The notes: generated by a model not told the origin, from the sequence alone. Counted from the stretch's first letter, positions 8,863-17,623 are shown. The stretch: DNA of 64,000 bases from Erysipelotrichaceae bacterium (GCA_017432885.1 JAFRIE010000016.1:1-64000), one strand, 5' to 3'. Program-made: numbers and translations.

Positions 8863-9747
8863 TTATTTCATGTCTTTTACGATCGTTGCCAGAGAAGTGA
8901 CATCCTGCAGATTGGATGGAACGATGATCTTGGTTGCCTGACCGTCAGCCATCTTTTCTGCCGCTTCCATGGAACGGATCGAGAGATATTCCTGTGAAGG
9001 TTTCACTTCATTGACCATCCGGATCGCCTGGGCCTGCGCTTCCGCAACAGCCCGGATCGCTTCCGCTTCACCCTGTGCCGTTCTGATTCTTTCTTCTCTT
9101 ACGGCATCGGCTCTTAAGATCGCCGATTCCTTTTCACCTTCCGCTCTGGTGATTGCGGACTGTTTCTCACCTTCCGCCGTCAGAATGACAGCTCTCTTTT
9201 CACGTTCTGCTTTCATCTGCTTCTCCATTGCTTCCTGAATGGATTTTGGCGGCGTGATGTTCTGGACTTCGACACGGGTAATATCGATGCCCCACTTGTT
9301 GGTGGCTTCATCCAAGACCTTGATAGTTTCTTCGTTGATCTTCTCTCTGGAAGTCAGCGTTTCATCCAGTGTCATAGAACCGATAATGTTTCTTAAGGTC
9401 GTCGCACAAAGGTTTTCAATGGCGGCGATCGGACGTTCTACGCCATAGGTCAGGGCTTTTGGATCGATGACCTGGAAGTAGACGACGGAGTCGACGTTCA
9501 TTGTAACGTTATCCTTGGTAATAACCGACTGCGGTTCGAAGTCTGCGACCTGTTCCTTCATGGAGATCTTACGGACGACTCTTTCCAGAATAGGGGTCTT
9601 CAGATGCAGGCCGGCTTGCCAGGTGCCGGAATACTTACCCAGTCTCTCAACGACCCAGGCATTACCCTGCGGAACAACACACAGGCAAGACAGGATGATC
9701 GCAAGAATGATAACGATCAATACAGCTATAAAAATCAAGTATTTCAT
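8863..9747 (-). CDS. SPFH/band 7 (stomatin-like) membrane protein
   Basis: 294 residues: an N-terminal membrane helix (about 2-25), an SPFH domain (VVERLGKYSGTWQAGLH, then VDSVVYFQV), and a long Ala/Glu-rich coiled coil with repeated EGE(K/A) units around 185-240. The family (QmcA/HflC/stomatin) forms oligomers at lipid-raft-like membrane zones and often works with a protease. The neighbouring gene upstream on the same strand encodes a small protein with membrane helices but not an NfeD-type partner. AGGAGG precedes the ATG. The call is firm, the cell role general. Confidence 0.93.
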   Translation of the reverse strand: MKYLIFIAVLIVIILAIILSCLCVVPQGNAWVVERLGKYSGTWQAGLHLKTPILERVVRKISMKEQVADFEPQSVITKDNVTMNVDSVVYFQVIDPKALTYGVERPIAAIENLCATTLRNIIGSMTLDETLTSREKINEETIKVLDEATNKWGIDITRVEVQNITPPKSIQEAMEKQMKAEREKRAVILTAEGEKQSAITRAEGEKESAILRADAVREERIRTAQGEAEAIRAVAEAQAQAIRMVNEVKPSQEYLSIRSMEAAEKMADGQATKIIVPSNLQDVTSLATIVKDMK

Positions 9748-9758
9748 TTTCTTTCCTC

Positions 9759-10244
9759 CTAATAAATACGTAATGAATAACCGATAAACTGATAGATTTC
9801 CAGCGCTATGGCGATGATGATCAGCGTGATGCTGTACCAGGCTGCAGGGAATCTACGAAACAGCAGAAGCCAGACGAATATTCCGGGATTAATACCCAGA
9901 AACAGAATGATCGTCGGCAAAACGAATGGGCTATGGAATAGATAGGCGTTCAGACCGGTCAGAACAAAAATCATTAGGAATGCCGCAATAAAGCAAGCCA
10001 CATCCAGACCTGTCGTCCGCCTTCTGTTTCCTATGCTTCTGGAAACCTGCTGCAGATTGTTTTCTTGAGATCTGAGATGTTTGCGGTGGTGGGAATCCGC
10101 CAGTTCTTTGACTTCACAGTCTTCCAAGTGCTCGTTTCGCAGCTTCTTCCCTTCATCCAGATCCCAGAAAGAGACTTTACTCTCCCGTTCCAGTTCTTCC
10201 TTCAGCCAGTCATCCTGATTATTCGGGTCTATTCTGACTTTCAT
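9759..10244 (-). CDS. Small membrane protein of unknown function
   Basis: About 161 residues: a charged cytoplasmic N-terminal half (to about residue 75), then three hydrophobic segments to the C-terminus. I recognise no family. I prefer the start at 10244, where AAAGGAG lies 9 bases before the ATG; an ATG nine bases earlier directly abuts that site. It ends 12 bases before the stomatin-like gene and is likely cotranscribed with it, so a shared membrane role is possible but not shown. Confidence 0.7.
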   Translation of the reverse strand: MKVRIDPNNQDDWLKEELERESKVSFWDLDEGKKLRNEHLEDCEVKELADSHHRKHLRSQENNLQQVSRSIGNRRRTTGLDVACFIAAFLMIFVLTGLNAYLFHSPFVLPTIILFLGINPGIFVWLLLFRRFPAAWYSITLIIIAIALEIYQFIGYSLRIY

Positions 10245-10302
10245 CCTTGACATCTCCTTTCTAGATAAAATCGAAACATTGTCTCAATTATATCATTTTA
10301 TC

Positions 10303-10337
10303 TACCATATCCTATATGGTAATATGATTATATCATA
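10303..10337. promoter_or_regulatory. Two tandem short palindromes in a divergent promoter region
   Basis: TACCATAT-CCT-ATATGGTA (10303-10321) is followed by TATGAT-TAT-ATCATA (10323-10337), with centres about 18 bases apart. They lie between a reverse membrane-protein gene and the forward cyclophilin lipoprotein gene. There is no T tract, so they may be operator sites. Confidence 0.4.
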
Positions 10338-10414
10338 GGTTCATATGACTGTCAACAGGAATGGCAATATTTCTTGTTTTGGATATAATTGAGATGAAAT
10401 GAAGGAGAATATAT

Positions 10415-10972
10415 ATGAAATACGTTAGAAAGATATTGCTGCTGGTATTTCTTTGTCTTACGGCCTGTACAGGAAAGAAGGATCCTGATCAGCCGATCCA
10501 TGCCCGGATAACGATTCAGGACTATGGAACGGTCGATCTGGAACTTTACCCGGATATCGCTCCGATTAGCGTAGAAAACTTCGTAAAACTGGCGGAAAAC
10601 GGCTTCTACGACGGAAACTGTTTTCACCGCATCATCGACGGATTCATGATACAGGGTGGGGCGGATCTGAATGGAACGGTCGAAAGGATCAAGGGAGAGT
10701 TTGAAGCCAACGGCTTCCGGAACGATCTGAAACATACGGAAGGCGTCATCTCCATGGCCAGAGCGAAAGATCCGGATTCTGCCAGTTCACAGTTCTTCAT
10801 CATGGTAGGAGACGCTCCGTGGCTGGATGGCCAGTATGCTGCTTTCGGCAAGGTCACAAAAGGACTGGAGATCGTCAAAAAGATCGCCGCCGATGCCAGA
10901 CCGGTGGACGACAACGGAAGCATTGCGGAAGCGGACCGGCCGATCATTGAATCAATTGAGATCATAAAATAA
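10415..10972 (+). CDS. Cyclophilin-type peptidyl-prolyl isomerase lipoprotein
   Basis: 185 residues with a lipoprotein signal peptide (lipobox LTAC, Cys18) and a cyclophilin domain. Core motifs are FHRIIDGFMIQGG, SMARAKDPDSASSQFFI and DGQYAAFGKV. As a lipoprotein it should help proteins fold outside the membrane. A TATAAT lies at 10384-10389 and GAAGGAG sits before the ATG. A second, cytoplasmic cyclophilin is at 37610-38098; the two share the core but not the signal. It is a single gene ending in a terminator shared with NIF3. Confidence 0.92.
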   Translation: MKYVRKILLLVFLCLTACTGKKDPDQPIHARITIQDYGTVDLELYPDIAPISVENFVKLAENGFYDGNCFHRIIDGFMIQGGADLNGTVERIKGEFEANGFRNDLKHTEGVISMARAKDPDSASSQFFIMVGDAPWLDGQYAAFGKVTKGLEIVKKIAADARPVDDNGSIAEADRPIIESIEIIK

Positions 10973-10996
10973 AAAACTGCAGAAATGCAGTTTTTT
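10971..10996. terminator. Bidirectional intrinsic terminator
   Basis: AAAAAACTGCA, loop GAAA, TGCAGTTTTTT. It lies between the convergent cyclophilin and NIF3-like genes and overlaps their last codons. Confidence 0.85.
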
Positions 10997-11843
10997 ACAT
11001 ATAGGTATACATATCTCCGGCCTGAACGTAGGTGGTATCGATATGTTCCTTTAAGGCATCATCGATCCATTTCAGGATATACTTCATCCCCGGTTCTTCC
11101 AGATTGAAGTGTCCGGCTGCCAGTATGGCTCTGTTCATACCCAGCTGACCGCTGTCTTTGATGTATTCGGTCAGGGTGAAGTCGATCAGCTCCAGCGGCA
11201 GCAGAAGATTGATGTCTTCCCTGTCGATCCGACTGATGATCGGCTTGATGTCCATTCCTTCGGCGATATGTCCGCAGACCAGGATCTTTTTTACTTTCGC
11301 ATCCATATTGCCGATGCACTTCAGACCGTTGAGGTTCCATTTTTCTTTGATCAGCTTTCCGACTTCCCTCGGCGTAGTCTCTTCGCATTCCACGTAAACG
11401 GCTCCGGAAATATCTTCACAGATCTGTGCATGGTCCCATCCGGTTTCCTGTGCCAGTCCATAGAAGATTCCGTCGATATAACCGCCTTTGTAAGGAATAC
11501 CGGAATGGATGTAGTCGTGGAAACGCCAGACGGTGATGCCGTAGTCTTCCATCAGTTTCTTCTTGGCCAGATAGGTTTTGTTTTGTGTCTCTTCCAGCCA
11601 GCCTCGGCGATCTCCTCTGTTCCACAGCAGAGCTTCATGGGCAATGATCAGATTGGCGCCCAGTTCATGGGCCTTTCGGATTACATCGACAGAAGCGTAG
11701 ATCGTCGTTACGATCCCGGTACATTCCCTGTCTGTATTGCCGAAAAGGATCTTGTCTCTGGTCTTTTCCTCATCGATCGGCTGTCCCATCCAGGATCCTT
11801 TACAGTAATGCTTGATCCTGTCGATTACTTCACTTATCCGCAT
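10995..11843 (-). CDS. NIF3-like dinuclear metal-centre protein
   Basis: 282 residues of the NIF3/DUF34 family. Visible motifs are GNTDRECTGIVTT near the start, ANLIIAHEALLW (metal His), and the C-terminal AAGHFNLEEPGMKY. These proteins form hexamers with a two-metal site. Their function is debated (GTP cyclohydrolase-like or metal-related). GGAGGA lies 9 bases before the ATG. The gene overlaps the upstream HAD gene by 14 bases and is the last of a three-gene reverse operon. Confidence 0.85.
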   Translation of the reverse strand: MRISEVIDRIKHYCKGSWMGQPIDEEKTRDKILFGNTDRECTGIVTTIYASVDVIRKAHELGANLIIAHEALLWNRGDRRGWLEETQNKTYLAKKKLMEDYGITVWRFHDYIHSGIPYKGGYIDGIFYGLAQETGWDHAQICEDISGAVYVECEETTPREVGKLIKEKWNLNGLKCIGNMDAKVKKILVCGHIAEGMDIKPIISRIDREDINLLLPLELIDFTLTEYIKDSGQLGMNRAILAAGHFNLEEPGMKYILKWIDDALKEHIDTTYVQAGDMYTYM

Positions 11844-12450
11844 TTCTTTCTTCCTCCAGTATCTTCCGTATATGGTTTTTGAGTTTATTCACGTCTCCGT
11901 CAAAACAGTATGTCTTCCATCCCAGTTCCTGTGCCGTTTCTGTGTTTGCTTCCATGTCGTCGATAAACAGACATTCTGCAGGATCCAGGGAATAACGCTT
12001 CACCAGGATCCGGTAGATCTTCGGATCGGGTTTGATACATCCTTCCAGGGCGGAAACGACAGTACCGTCGAAATATTCGCTGCCGGGAACTTTGTTCCAG
12101 TATCCGGGCTGATCCTTTCCGGCATTGGACAGAAGGTAGATGTTTCGGCCTTCTTCTTTCATTTCTTTGATCAGCTGTGCCATTCCTTCGATTGGAATGA
12201 GCGGTTCACTCCAGCGGTAGATCATCTCTTTTGCAGCTGGATGCAGACGTTCAGGCAAAGAAGCGATGCTTAATTCATAAAGCTGTTTCTCGTCAAGTTC
12301 CCCCAGATCGTGTCTTTTCCAGTTTCCGGAGTAGAAGACTTCCTGCAGCAGGAGTTTTTCGTCTTCTGTGCTGAGGGAACATCTTTTTACCAGATGTTCC
12401 GGAACGAATTTCACCAGGACATTCCCCATGTCAAATATCAGATTCTTCAT
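11830..12450 (-). CDS. HAD-family hydrolase (HAD-IA type)
   Basis: 206 residues. HAD motifs: I is FDMGNVLV (Asp near 6, second position Gly instead of Asp, as in phosphatase-like and haloacid-type HADs); II is LLSNA; III has Lys in KPDPKIY; IV is FIDDMEAN. I set the start at 12450, at the Met of MKNLIFDMGN; an upstream extension would run into the neighbouring coding region. The gene starts one base after the upstream stop and overlaps NIF3 downstream. The second motif I aspartate is replaced, so a classical phosphatase activity is not certain. Confidence 0.87.
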   Translation of the reverse strand: MKNLIFDMGNVLVKFVPEHLVKRCSLSTEDEKLLLQEVFYSGNWKRHDLGELDEKQLYELSIASLPERLHPAAKEMIYRWSEPLIPIEGMAQLIKEMKEEGRNIYLLSNAGKDQPGYWNKVPGSEYFDGTVVSALEGCIKPDPKIYRILVKRYSLDPAECLFIDDMEANTETAQELGWKTYCFDGDVNKLKNHIRKILEEERNADK

Positions 12451-12451
12451 C

Positions 12452-13369
12452 TTAGCAGTTGATGGACTGTCCCATTCTGTGATAGGTATGCCGGACACCC
12501 CGGATCGCGATCGAGTAGGCCATGATGTTTTCCGGAAGAGCCATACCGACATAACCGGAATCGCCGATGTGGTGGATATCGGTTCCTGCCATCTTGCAGT
12601 TGAGGGCGATCTGCCGGATCGTCTGGATGTCTGCGCCTTCCTGAGATGTACCGATAGCTGTCAGAGACAGTTTATTGAAAGAATGAATGTAGGAGATCAG
12701 TTCACGGGCATATTCCACGCTGATACCCGGGATCGTTCCGGGTGCAGGAATCATAATGATATCCGCTCCGGCATCCGCGAATTCTTTGATCGTTTCTTTA
12801 CGGATGATGTTTTCTCCGGCTTCTTCAGACATTCCTGAAGCGTGCATCTTTCCGGTGATCAGAATGATCTCGTCACCCAGTTCCTGTCTGATCTCCCGGA
12901 TGGAAGAAACGATGGCTTTATTGCTTACCTGATTGCCCGGATTGCCGGTAATAACAATGATGTCAACGCCCATCTCTTTTGCCCTGCGGGCGTTTTCTGC
13001 CGTAGCCGTCCTGCCTTTTGTCATCGACCAGAGCTGCTTAGTTCCTTCCTTAGGATCCGTTGGTTCCAGATTGATGCCGATCACTCTGCCGGTAAGCTTC
13101 TTCAGCATCCGGATCGTATCTTCTTCTTGGCATTCCGGAAGCCCGGCAATATATGGCCGATCGACATCGAAAACATTCAGGATCAGGATGTCTGCAGACA
13201 TGGAAGCGACCACTTCGGCATTGGTAATGTCATTCAGCAGCGGCGGCGTGGAACAGACGCATTCTCCTGCCAGTATCCTGCCCTCGCACAAGGAGATCGC
13301 CTGCAGCAGCTCTCTGGCATTCAGTTTTTCGATTTCGCTGAAACTTAGGCTCATCAGTCTTTTATTCAT
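12452..13369 (-). CDS. TIM-barrel protein, DUF7916-like
   Basis: About 305 residues starting with MNKRLMSLSF. Sequence style (LLQAISLCEGR, ADILILNVFDVDRPYIAGLP, GRVIGINLEP, GADIIMIPAPGTIPG, GDSGYVG) fits a (beta/alpha)8 barrel with repeated hydrophobic strands. It resembles proteins I know as DUF7916, often found beside PTS genes in Firmicutes. The catalytic role is unknown. I choose the start at 13369; AAAGGG is 11 bases upstream. It heads an operon with HAD and NIF3 genes and is divergent from the threonylcarbamoyl-AMP synthase gene. Confidence 0.7.
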   Translation of the reverse strand: MNKRLMSLSFSEIEKLNARELLQAISLCEGRILAGECVCSTPPLLNDITNAEVVASMSADILILNVFDVDRPYIAGLPECQEEDTIRMLKKLTGRVIGINLEPTDPKEGTKQLWSMTKGRTATAENARRAKEMGVDIIVITGNPGNQVSNKAIVSSIREIRQELGDEIILITGKMHASGMSEEAGENIIRKETIKEFADAGADIIMIPAPGTIPGISVEYARELISYIHSFNKLSLTAIGTSQEGADIQTIRQIALNCKMAGTDIHHIGDSGYVGMALPENIMAYSIAIRGVRHTYHRMGQSINC

Positions 13370-13434
13370 GAAATTGTAAACCCTTTCTATTCCTATTATA
13401 TGAAATAAATAAGCGTTTTTGGCTTTTAAACAAG

Positions 13435-13440
13435 TATAAT
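13435..13440 (+). promoter_or_regulatory. -10 box close to the synthase ATG
   Basis: TATAAT at 13435-13440, six bases before the ATG at 13447. Transcription would start at or near the start codon. There is no clear ribosome site; the next in-frame Met is at 13471, where I also see none. Confidence 0.5.
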
Positions 13441-13446
13441 GAAAGT

Positions 13447-14052
13447 ATGAGAACCATCCGGTATACAAAGATGGATAAACAGGAAATAATCAATATTTTG
13501 ATGACAGGGGGGATTTTGGCTTTTCCTACGGATACGGTCTTCGGTCTGGCCTGTGCCATGGACCGGGATGCGATGAAAAAAGTATACAAGGCCAAGGGAA
13601 GAGACTTCCGAAAGCCTTTACCTGTCATGTGCGACGGACCGGAAATGATCCGAAGGATCGCGTATGTCTCACAAGAGGCGGAAAAGATCATGGATCGTTT
13701 TATGCCAGGCGCTCTGACGATGGTTTTCCGGAAGAAAGAGGAAGTGGATGACTGTTTTACTCAGGGAATGAAAACGATTGGAATCCGGGTGCCGGATGAT
13801 GAATGGATCCTGGATCTGATCAAAGAACTGGGGAGACCGATCATGGTTACCAGTGCCAACATTTCCGGGAACGGATCGCTGCTGAAATGGGAAGATGTCT
13901 ATGCTTCGATGCACGGTCGGATCGATGGTATCGTCACCGAAGACGCCAAAGGAGAGAAGGCCAGCACGATCATTGATGTTTCAACAGATGAGATCCGCGT
14001 ATTAAGAGAAGGTCCGATCCGTATAGAGGAGATCAAGGAGGCTATGAAATGA
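13447..14052 (+). CDS. tsaC: L-threonylcarbamoyladenylate synthase (YrdC/Sua5 type)
   Basis: 201 residues forming a single YrdC domain. It makes threonylcarbamoyl-AMP from Thr, bicarbonate and ATP for the t6A37 tRNA modification. Visible motifs are GGILAFPTDTVFGL, KAKGRDFRKPLPV, MVTSANISG and REG near the end. It is the first gene of a tight operon with ppaC, a NagA-like gene and DUF1146; its stop overlaps the ppaC start by ATGA. Another possible start is the Met nine codons in (13471). The message may be leaderless. Confidence 0.9.
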   Translation: MRTIRYTKMDKQEIINILMTGGILAFPTDTVFGLACAMDRDAMKKVYKAKGRDFRKPLPVMCDGPEMIRRIAYVSQEAEKIMDRFMPGALTMVFRKKEEVDDCFTQGMKTIGIRVPDDEWILDLIKELGRPIMVTSANISGNGSLLKWEDVYASMHGRIDGIVTEDAKGEKASTIIDVSTDEIRVLREGPIRIEEIKEAMK

Positions 14053-15665
14053 AAAAACGTCCCGTATATGTCGTAGGTCACAAGAACCCCGATACCGACG
14101 CGATCGTTTCGGCGATTGCCTATGCAGAATACAAGAACCGGCTGGGAGTCTATGCAGTTCCTGCCCGGATCGGTGCTGTTTCGTCAGAAACGGAATACCT
14201 GCTGGAACGTTTCGGTTATGATGATCCTTTAAGACTGTATTCGGCCAAGTGTACTTTAAGAGAAATCGACATGGATAAGGCCGCTCTGGCTGACAAGGAC
14301 ATGACGATGAAAGAGGCGCTGGACAAGGTCATCAAACTGAAAAACAGAGGACTGATCGTCGTCGACAAGAAAAAGCATCTGGAAGGTATCGTCACTCTGG
14401 ATGATCTGACCTACATGTGGACCAAGACCGACGATGAGCTTTCTTCGATCATTAAAACGATTGAAGTGGACAATATCGTCAAGACGCTGAAAGGCACTCT
14501 TGTCACAAGAGGAACACATACGCTTTCCGGGAAGATGCACATGTTCCCGAGTCTGAAATCCAATGTGGAGGACGACAGTATCGTCCTGCTGCGTAACGAG
14601 GACGACAAGATGCAGTACTGTCTGGAACTTGGCGCGACGATGCTGGTGATATGTACCTCATCACCGATCTCCAATCACATCCTGAAAATGGCGAAAGATG
14701 CCGAGGCAACCATCATCACGACAGAACTGACGCCATTGTTCATTACCCGACTGATCTATCAGACACCGACCATCGAACACATTATGATCGGCAAAGAAAA
14801 GATCGATTATTTCAATATCAACGACACGATCGATGAGGCATCCAAGAAGATCGCCAAGTCCCGTCACAGATCCTATCCGGTGCTGGATGGGGAAGGCAAG
14901 GTCGTAGGAGCCATTTCCCGTTATCACCTTTTCAACTACCAGAAGAAACAACTGATCCTGGTCGACCACAACGAAAAGAAGCAATCGATCGAGGATATTG
15001 AGGAAGGTATCGTCCTGGAGATCGTCGATCACCACCGTTTCGGCGACTTTGAATCCGACAATCCGATCAGCATCACGACTATGCCGATCGGGGCTACCGC
15101 TTCGATTATTGCCAACATGTTCCTTTCCAACAAAGTGAAACTGGAAAAAAGACTGGCCGGTCTGCTGCTGGGAGCCATCGTATCCGATACGATGAACCTC
15201 AAGTCTCCGACCACAACTTCAGTCGATATCGAGGTCGTCGAGAAACTGAAGAAGATCTCCGGCATCGAACCGTCCGATCTGTCAAAAGGCATGATCGAAC
15301 ACTCCGAATCCTTGCTGAACAAGCGCTATATCGAGATCGTCTACAACGATTTTAAGGAATTCAATATTGAAGGAAACAAGGTAGGTCTCTCGCAAGCCGT
15401 ATGCAAGTCGAGGGAAGAATACGTCAAGCTGAAAGATTCCCTGCAGCGCTATCTGGAAGATTCCTGCAAGTCGGGAGGCTACGACCTGATGGTGACAATG
15501 CTGACGAATCCGAACGGTTCCGGCTCCTACCTGCTTTCTGCCGGAGACAAGAAGCATGTCGTTGCCGACATGTTCAAGAAAGACAAGGATGAATTCATCA
15601 ACAGTCTGGTTTCCAGAAAGAAACAGCTGCTGCCTGCGGTTATCAAGAGTCTAAGCGTAAAATAA
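14049..15665 (+). CDS. ppaC: CBS-domain family II inorganic pyrophosphatase
   Basis: 538 residues, longer than the 310 of plain family II enzymes because a regulatory insert lies in the catalytic DHH domain. It has VGHKNPDTDA (metal ligands His11, Asp15, Asp17), CBS domains before and after a DRTGG-like section (about 70-290), VDHH near 325, and the DHHA2 domain to the end. Such enzymes hydrolyse PPi with Mn or Co and are tuned by adenine nucleotides at the CBS sites. It overlaps the upstream synthase and the downstream NagA-like gene. Confidence 0.93.
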   Translation: MKKRPVYVVGHKNPDTDAIVSAIAYAEYKNRLGVYAVPARIGAVSSETEYLLERFGYDDPLRLYSAKCTLREIDMDKAALADKDMTMKEALDKVIKLKNRGLIVVDKKKHLEGIVTLDDLTYMWTKTDDELSSIIKTIEVDNIVKTLKGTLVTRGTHTLSGKMHMFPSLKSNVEDDSIVLLRNEDDKMQYCLELGATMLVICTSSPISNHILKMAKDAEATIITTELTPLFITRLIYQTPTIEHIMIGKEKIDYFNINDTIDEASKKIAKSRHRSYPVLDGEGKVVGAISRYHLFNYQKKQLILVDHNEKKQSIEDIEEGIVLEIVDHHRFGDFESDNPISITTMPIGATASIIANMFLSNKVKLEKRLAGLLLGAIVSDTMNLKSPTTTSVDIEVVEKLKKISGIEPSDLSKGMIEHSESLLNKRYIEIVYNDFKEFNIEGNKVGLSQAVCKSREEYVKLKDSLQRYLEDSCKSGGYDLMVTMLTNPNGSGSYLLSAGDKKHVVADMFKKDKDEFINSLVSRKKQLLPAVIKSLSVK

Positions 15666-16804
15666 TGAACTCTCTTCTGATACACGGACATCTGATCGTC
15701 GATGGAAACAGGGAATTCCTGGATGGAGCTCTTTTTATCGAAGACGAGCGGATTCGGGAAGTCTACCCCCAGAGCGGCCGGATCCGGGAATGTCCCGAAG
15801 ATACAAAGATCATCGATCTGGGCGGAAGTCTCGTCATGCCCGGCTTTTTCGATACCCATACCCACGGCGTAAACGGGATCTCTTTTGACAGTGCCGATCT
15901 TGAACAGATGGAACAGGCATCTTTAGAGTTTGCGAAAGACGGATCGACGAGTTATCTTTGTACATTGTCCTACGATCTTTCCATTGAAAACATCCATGAA
16001 CAGTTAAGAAGGTTGGAAGACTATCACAGCACGACAGCCCGTTTTGAGGGGATCCATCTGGAAGGACCTTTCCTATCCAGGAAACATCTGGGCATGGGGG
16101 ATCCCGAGCATTTCCTGAATCCCGATCTGGAGATGATGAAGGAATTCCTGAAGAACAGTTCACGGATCCGGCAGGTTACGATCGCCTACGAACTCGAAGG
16201 CGCAAAAGAAATCGGCAGACTGCTTCACGAAAACGGGATCAAAGTCATGTGCGGACATTCCGATGCGCTGCTGGAAGACCTGGATGAGAATGTCGACGGC
16301 TTTACCCATCTGTTCAACGCCATGCGCGGCCTGCATCACCGGGACATCACCTTGGTCAACTGCGCCTTCATGAACCGGTGGAACTACGAACTGATCGCCG
16401 ATGGCAACCACGTGGACCGCAATGTACTGAAACTCCTGCTTCAGCAGACCGACCGGGACAGACTGATGCTGGTGACGGACTCCAGTATTGCCCGCAATCT
16501 GCCGGACGGCGAGTACGACTTTATCTCCAAGCACTGTGTCAAGAAAGGAACGAAATTCATTTCGGTCGACGGCCATTATGCCGGCAGCGTCGTATCGATC
16601 AACGACGAGATGAAGGTCCTTCATGAACTTGGTGCGAAATATACGGATCTGCTGTGTTATTCCGGCCTGAACGCTTTCACGTTCTACGGTCTGGATCAGC
16701 AGTACGGTTCACTGGTAAAAGGAAAACATTCCGATCTGGTGATCATGGACGATGATCTCAATATCCGGAATGTCATGACAAGGGGGAAATTCATCGATGA
16801 CTAG
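15665..16804 (+). CDS. Second N-acetylglucosamine-6-phosphate deacetylase
   Basis: 379 residues of the same family as the gene at 235-1377 but clearly diverged. The metal set remains: HTH at 65-67, Glu133 in the LEGPF motif, His198, His215 in FTHLFNAM, DGNH at 246-249 and catalytic Asp272. The FTHLFNAM motif is the classic NagA form, whereas the first copy has FTHTYNGM. It shares one base with the ppaC stop and overlaps the DUF1146 gene. Either copy could serve GlcNAc-6-P, with the other acting on a related acetylated amino sugar phosphate; sequence alone does not decide. Confidence 0.88.
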   Translation: MNSLLIHGHLIVDGNREFLDGALFIEDERIREVYPQSGRIRECPEDTKIIDLGGSLVMPGFFDTHTHGVNGISFDSADLEQMEQASLEFAKDGSTSYLCTLSYDLSIENIHEQLRRLEDYHSTTARFEGIHLEGPFLSRKHLGMGDPEHFLNPDLEMMKEFLKNSSRIRQVTIAYELEGAKEIGRLLHENGIKVMCGHSDALLEDLDENVDGFTHLFNAMRGLHHRDITLVNCAFMNRWNYELIADGNHVDRNVLKLLLQQTDRDRLMLVTDSSIARNLPDGEYDFISKHCVKKGTKFISVDGHYAGSVVSINDEMKVLHELGAKYTDLLCYSGLNAFTFYGLDQQYGSLVKGKHSDLVIMDDDLNIRNVMTRGKFIDD

Positions 16805-16997
16805 GTTTTATCTGAAAGTAGGCATCTATTTCTTCTGTTTTCTTTTAAGTCTGTTCGGACTGAGCGGACTGGACTTTAACCGTTTCATCAAACAGGGAAG
16901 AACAGTCCAGGCCCAGGTTTTATACTTTATCATTTCCTGCTGTCTGGCCTATCTGATGGGCAGTTTTCTGATGGCAGTGATCTATTATTTCCAATAA
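16797..16997 (+). CDS. DUF1146 membrane protein
   Basis: 66 residues with two membrane helices (about 6-22 and 40-62) and the family core LSGLDFNRFIKQGR. DUF1146 proteins are often near ATP synthase genes in Firmicutes; here it is the last gene of the threonylcarbamoyl-AMP synthase/pyrophosphatase operon and overlaps the NagA-like stop by eight bases. Function is unknown. Confidence 0.85.
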   Translation: MTRFYLKVGIYFFCFLLSLFGLSGLDFNRFIKQGRTVQAQVLYFIISCCLAYLMGSFLMAVIYYFQ

Positions 16998-17030
16998 AAA
17001 AAGCTTTTCCCAGGGAAAAGCTTTTAAAAA
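16996..17030. terminator. Intrinsic terminator, strongest on the reverse strand
   Basis: A hairpin of about 12 bp (arms around AAAGCTTTTCC) has a run of seven T on the reverse strand, so it best ends the reverse gene at 17044-17580. On the forward strand it is followed by A/G-rich sequence, but a second short hairpin (AAACTAC / GTAGTTT, 17041-17058) with a T run may end the forward operon. Confidence 0.7.
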
Positions 17031-17043
17031 GGGGATATTTAAA

Positions 17044-17580
17044 CTACTTATGTAGTTTTTTTATTAATGCCAGAAGCTGACAGATGCCATAAATGCCATA
17101 ACCGATAACCAGGACAGCAATCAGCGTTGTTTGTAGATAAGAAAGTTCTGTCCCTCTTAACAGCAGCCAGCCAAACAATGCCGTCATCAGAAGACAGAAC
17201 ACAAAAAGAAGGATCAGTTTCTTTATGGAAGAATTTTCTGCCAGTTCATGAATGAAACTGTTTTTCTGCGGCTTGTTAAGATGATCGATCAGAGGTAGTT
17301 TTTTTAGAAATGCAAAATAAAAGATCAAAGTCGAAATCAGGTAGAAGATGATACCAAGAATAATACCGATTTTCCAGTAAGAAGGATCGAAAACGATTGC
17401 CAGAAGCGGGATCGCCGTAGCAGCCATCGGCCTGATCTGATACAGATAGTAGGTATATGCATCAGAATTTCCGATCAGATAACCTTTGTCAGAATTTGGT
17501 AAAGAATAATAAGTTCTGTTTTTCTCATCCCGGTAGATGAAATAGCCGGAAAGATTCTTTGGATCCATTTTCCTCTTCAT
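17044..17580 (-). CDS. Membrane protein of unknown function
   Basis: About 178 residues with four hydrophobic segments (around 50-67, 70-92, 118-140, 146-168) and charged ends. I recognise no family. The start at 17580 (MKRKMDPKN) is the first Met that leaves the divergent gene's promoter free; a longer in-frame reading to 17778 would overlap that gene and is unlikely. A TATAAT lies six bases upstream with no ribosome site, so a leaderless message is possible; the Met at codon 5 is a second option. AT content is higher than in the operon before it. Confidence 0.65.
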   Translation of the reverse strand: MKRKMDPKNLSGYFIYRDEKNRTYYSLPNSDKGYLIGNSDAYTYYLYQIRPMAATAIPLLAIVFDPSYWKIGIILGIIFYLISTLIFYFAFLKKLPLIDHLNKPQKNSFIHELAENSSIKKLILLFVFCLLMTALFGWLLLRGTELSYLQTTLIAVLVIGYGIYGICQLLALIKKLHK

Positions 17581-17586
17581 ACGATG

Positions 17587-17592
17587 ATTATA
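17587..17592 (-). promoter_or_regulatory. -10 box close to a reverse-strand ATG
   Basis: TATAAT on the reverse strand, six bases before the ATG at 17580, with no ribosome site between. Confidence 0.45.
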
Positions 17593-17623
17593 ACATCCTG
17601 GTTTTTGATAAATTGACCAATTT

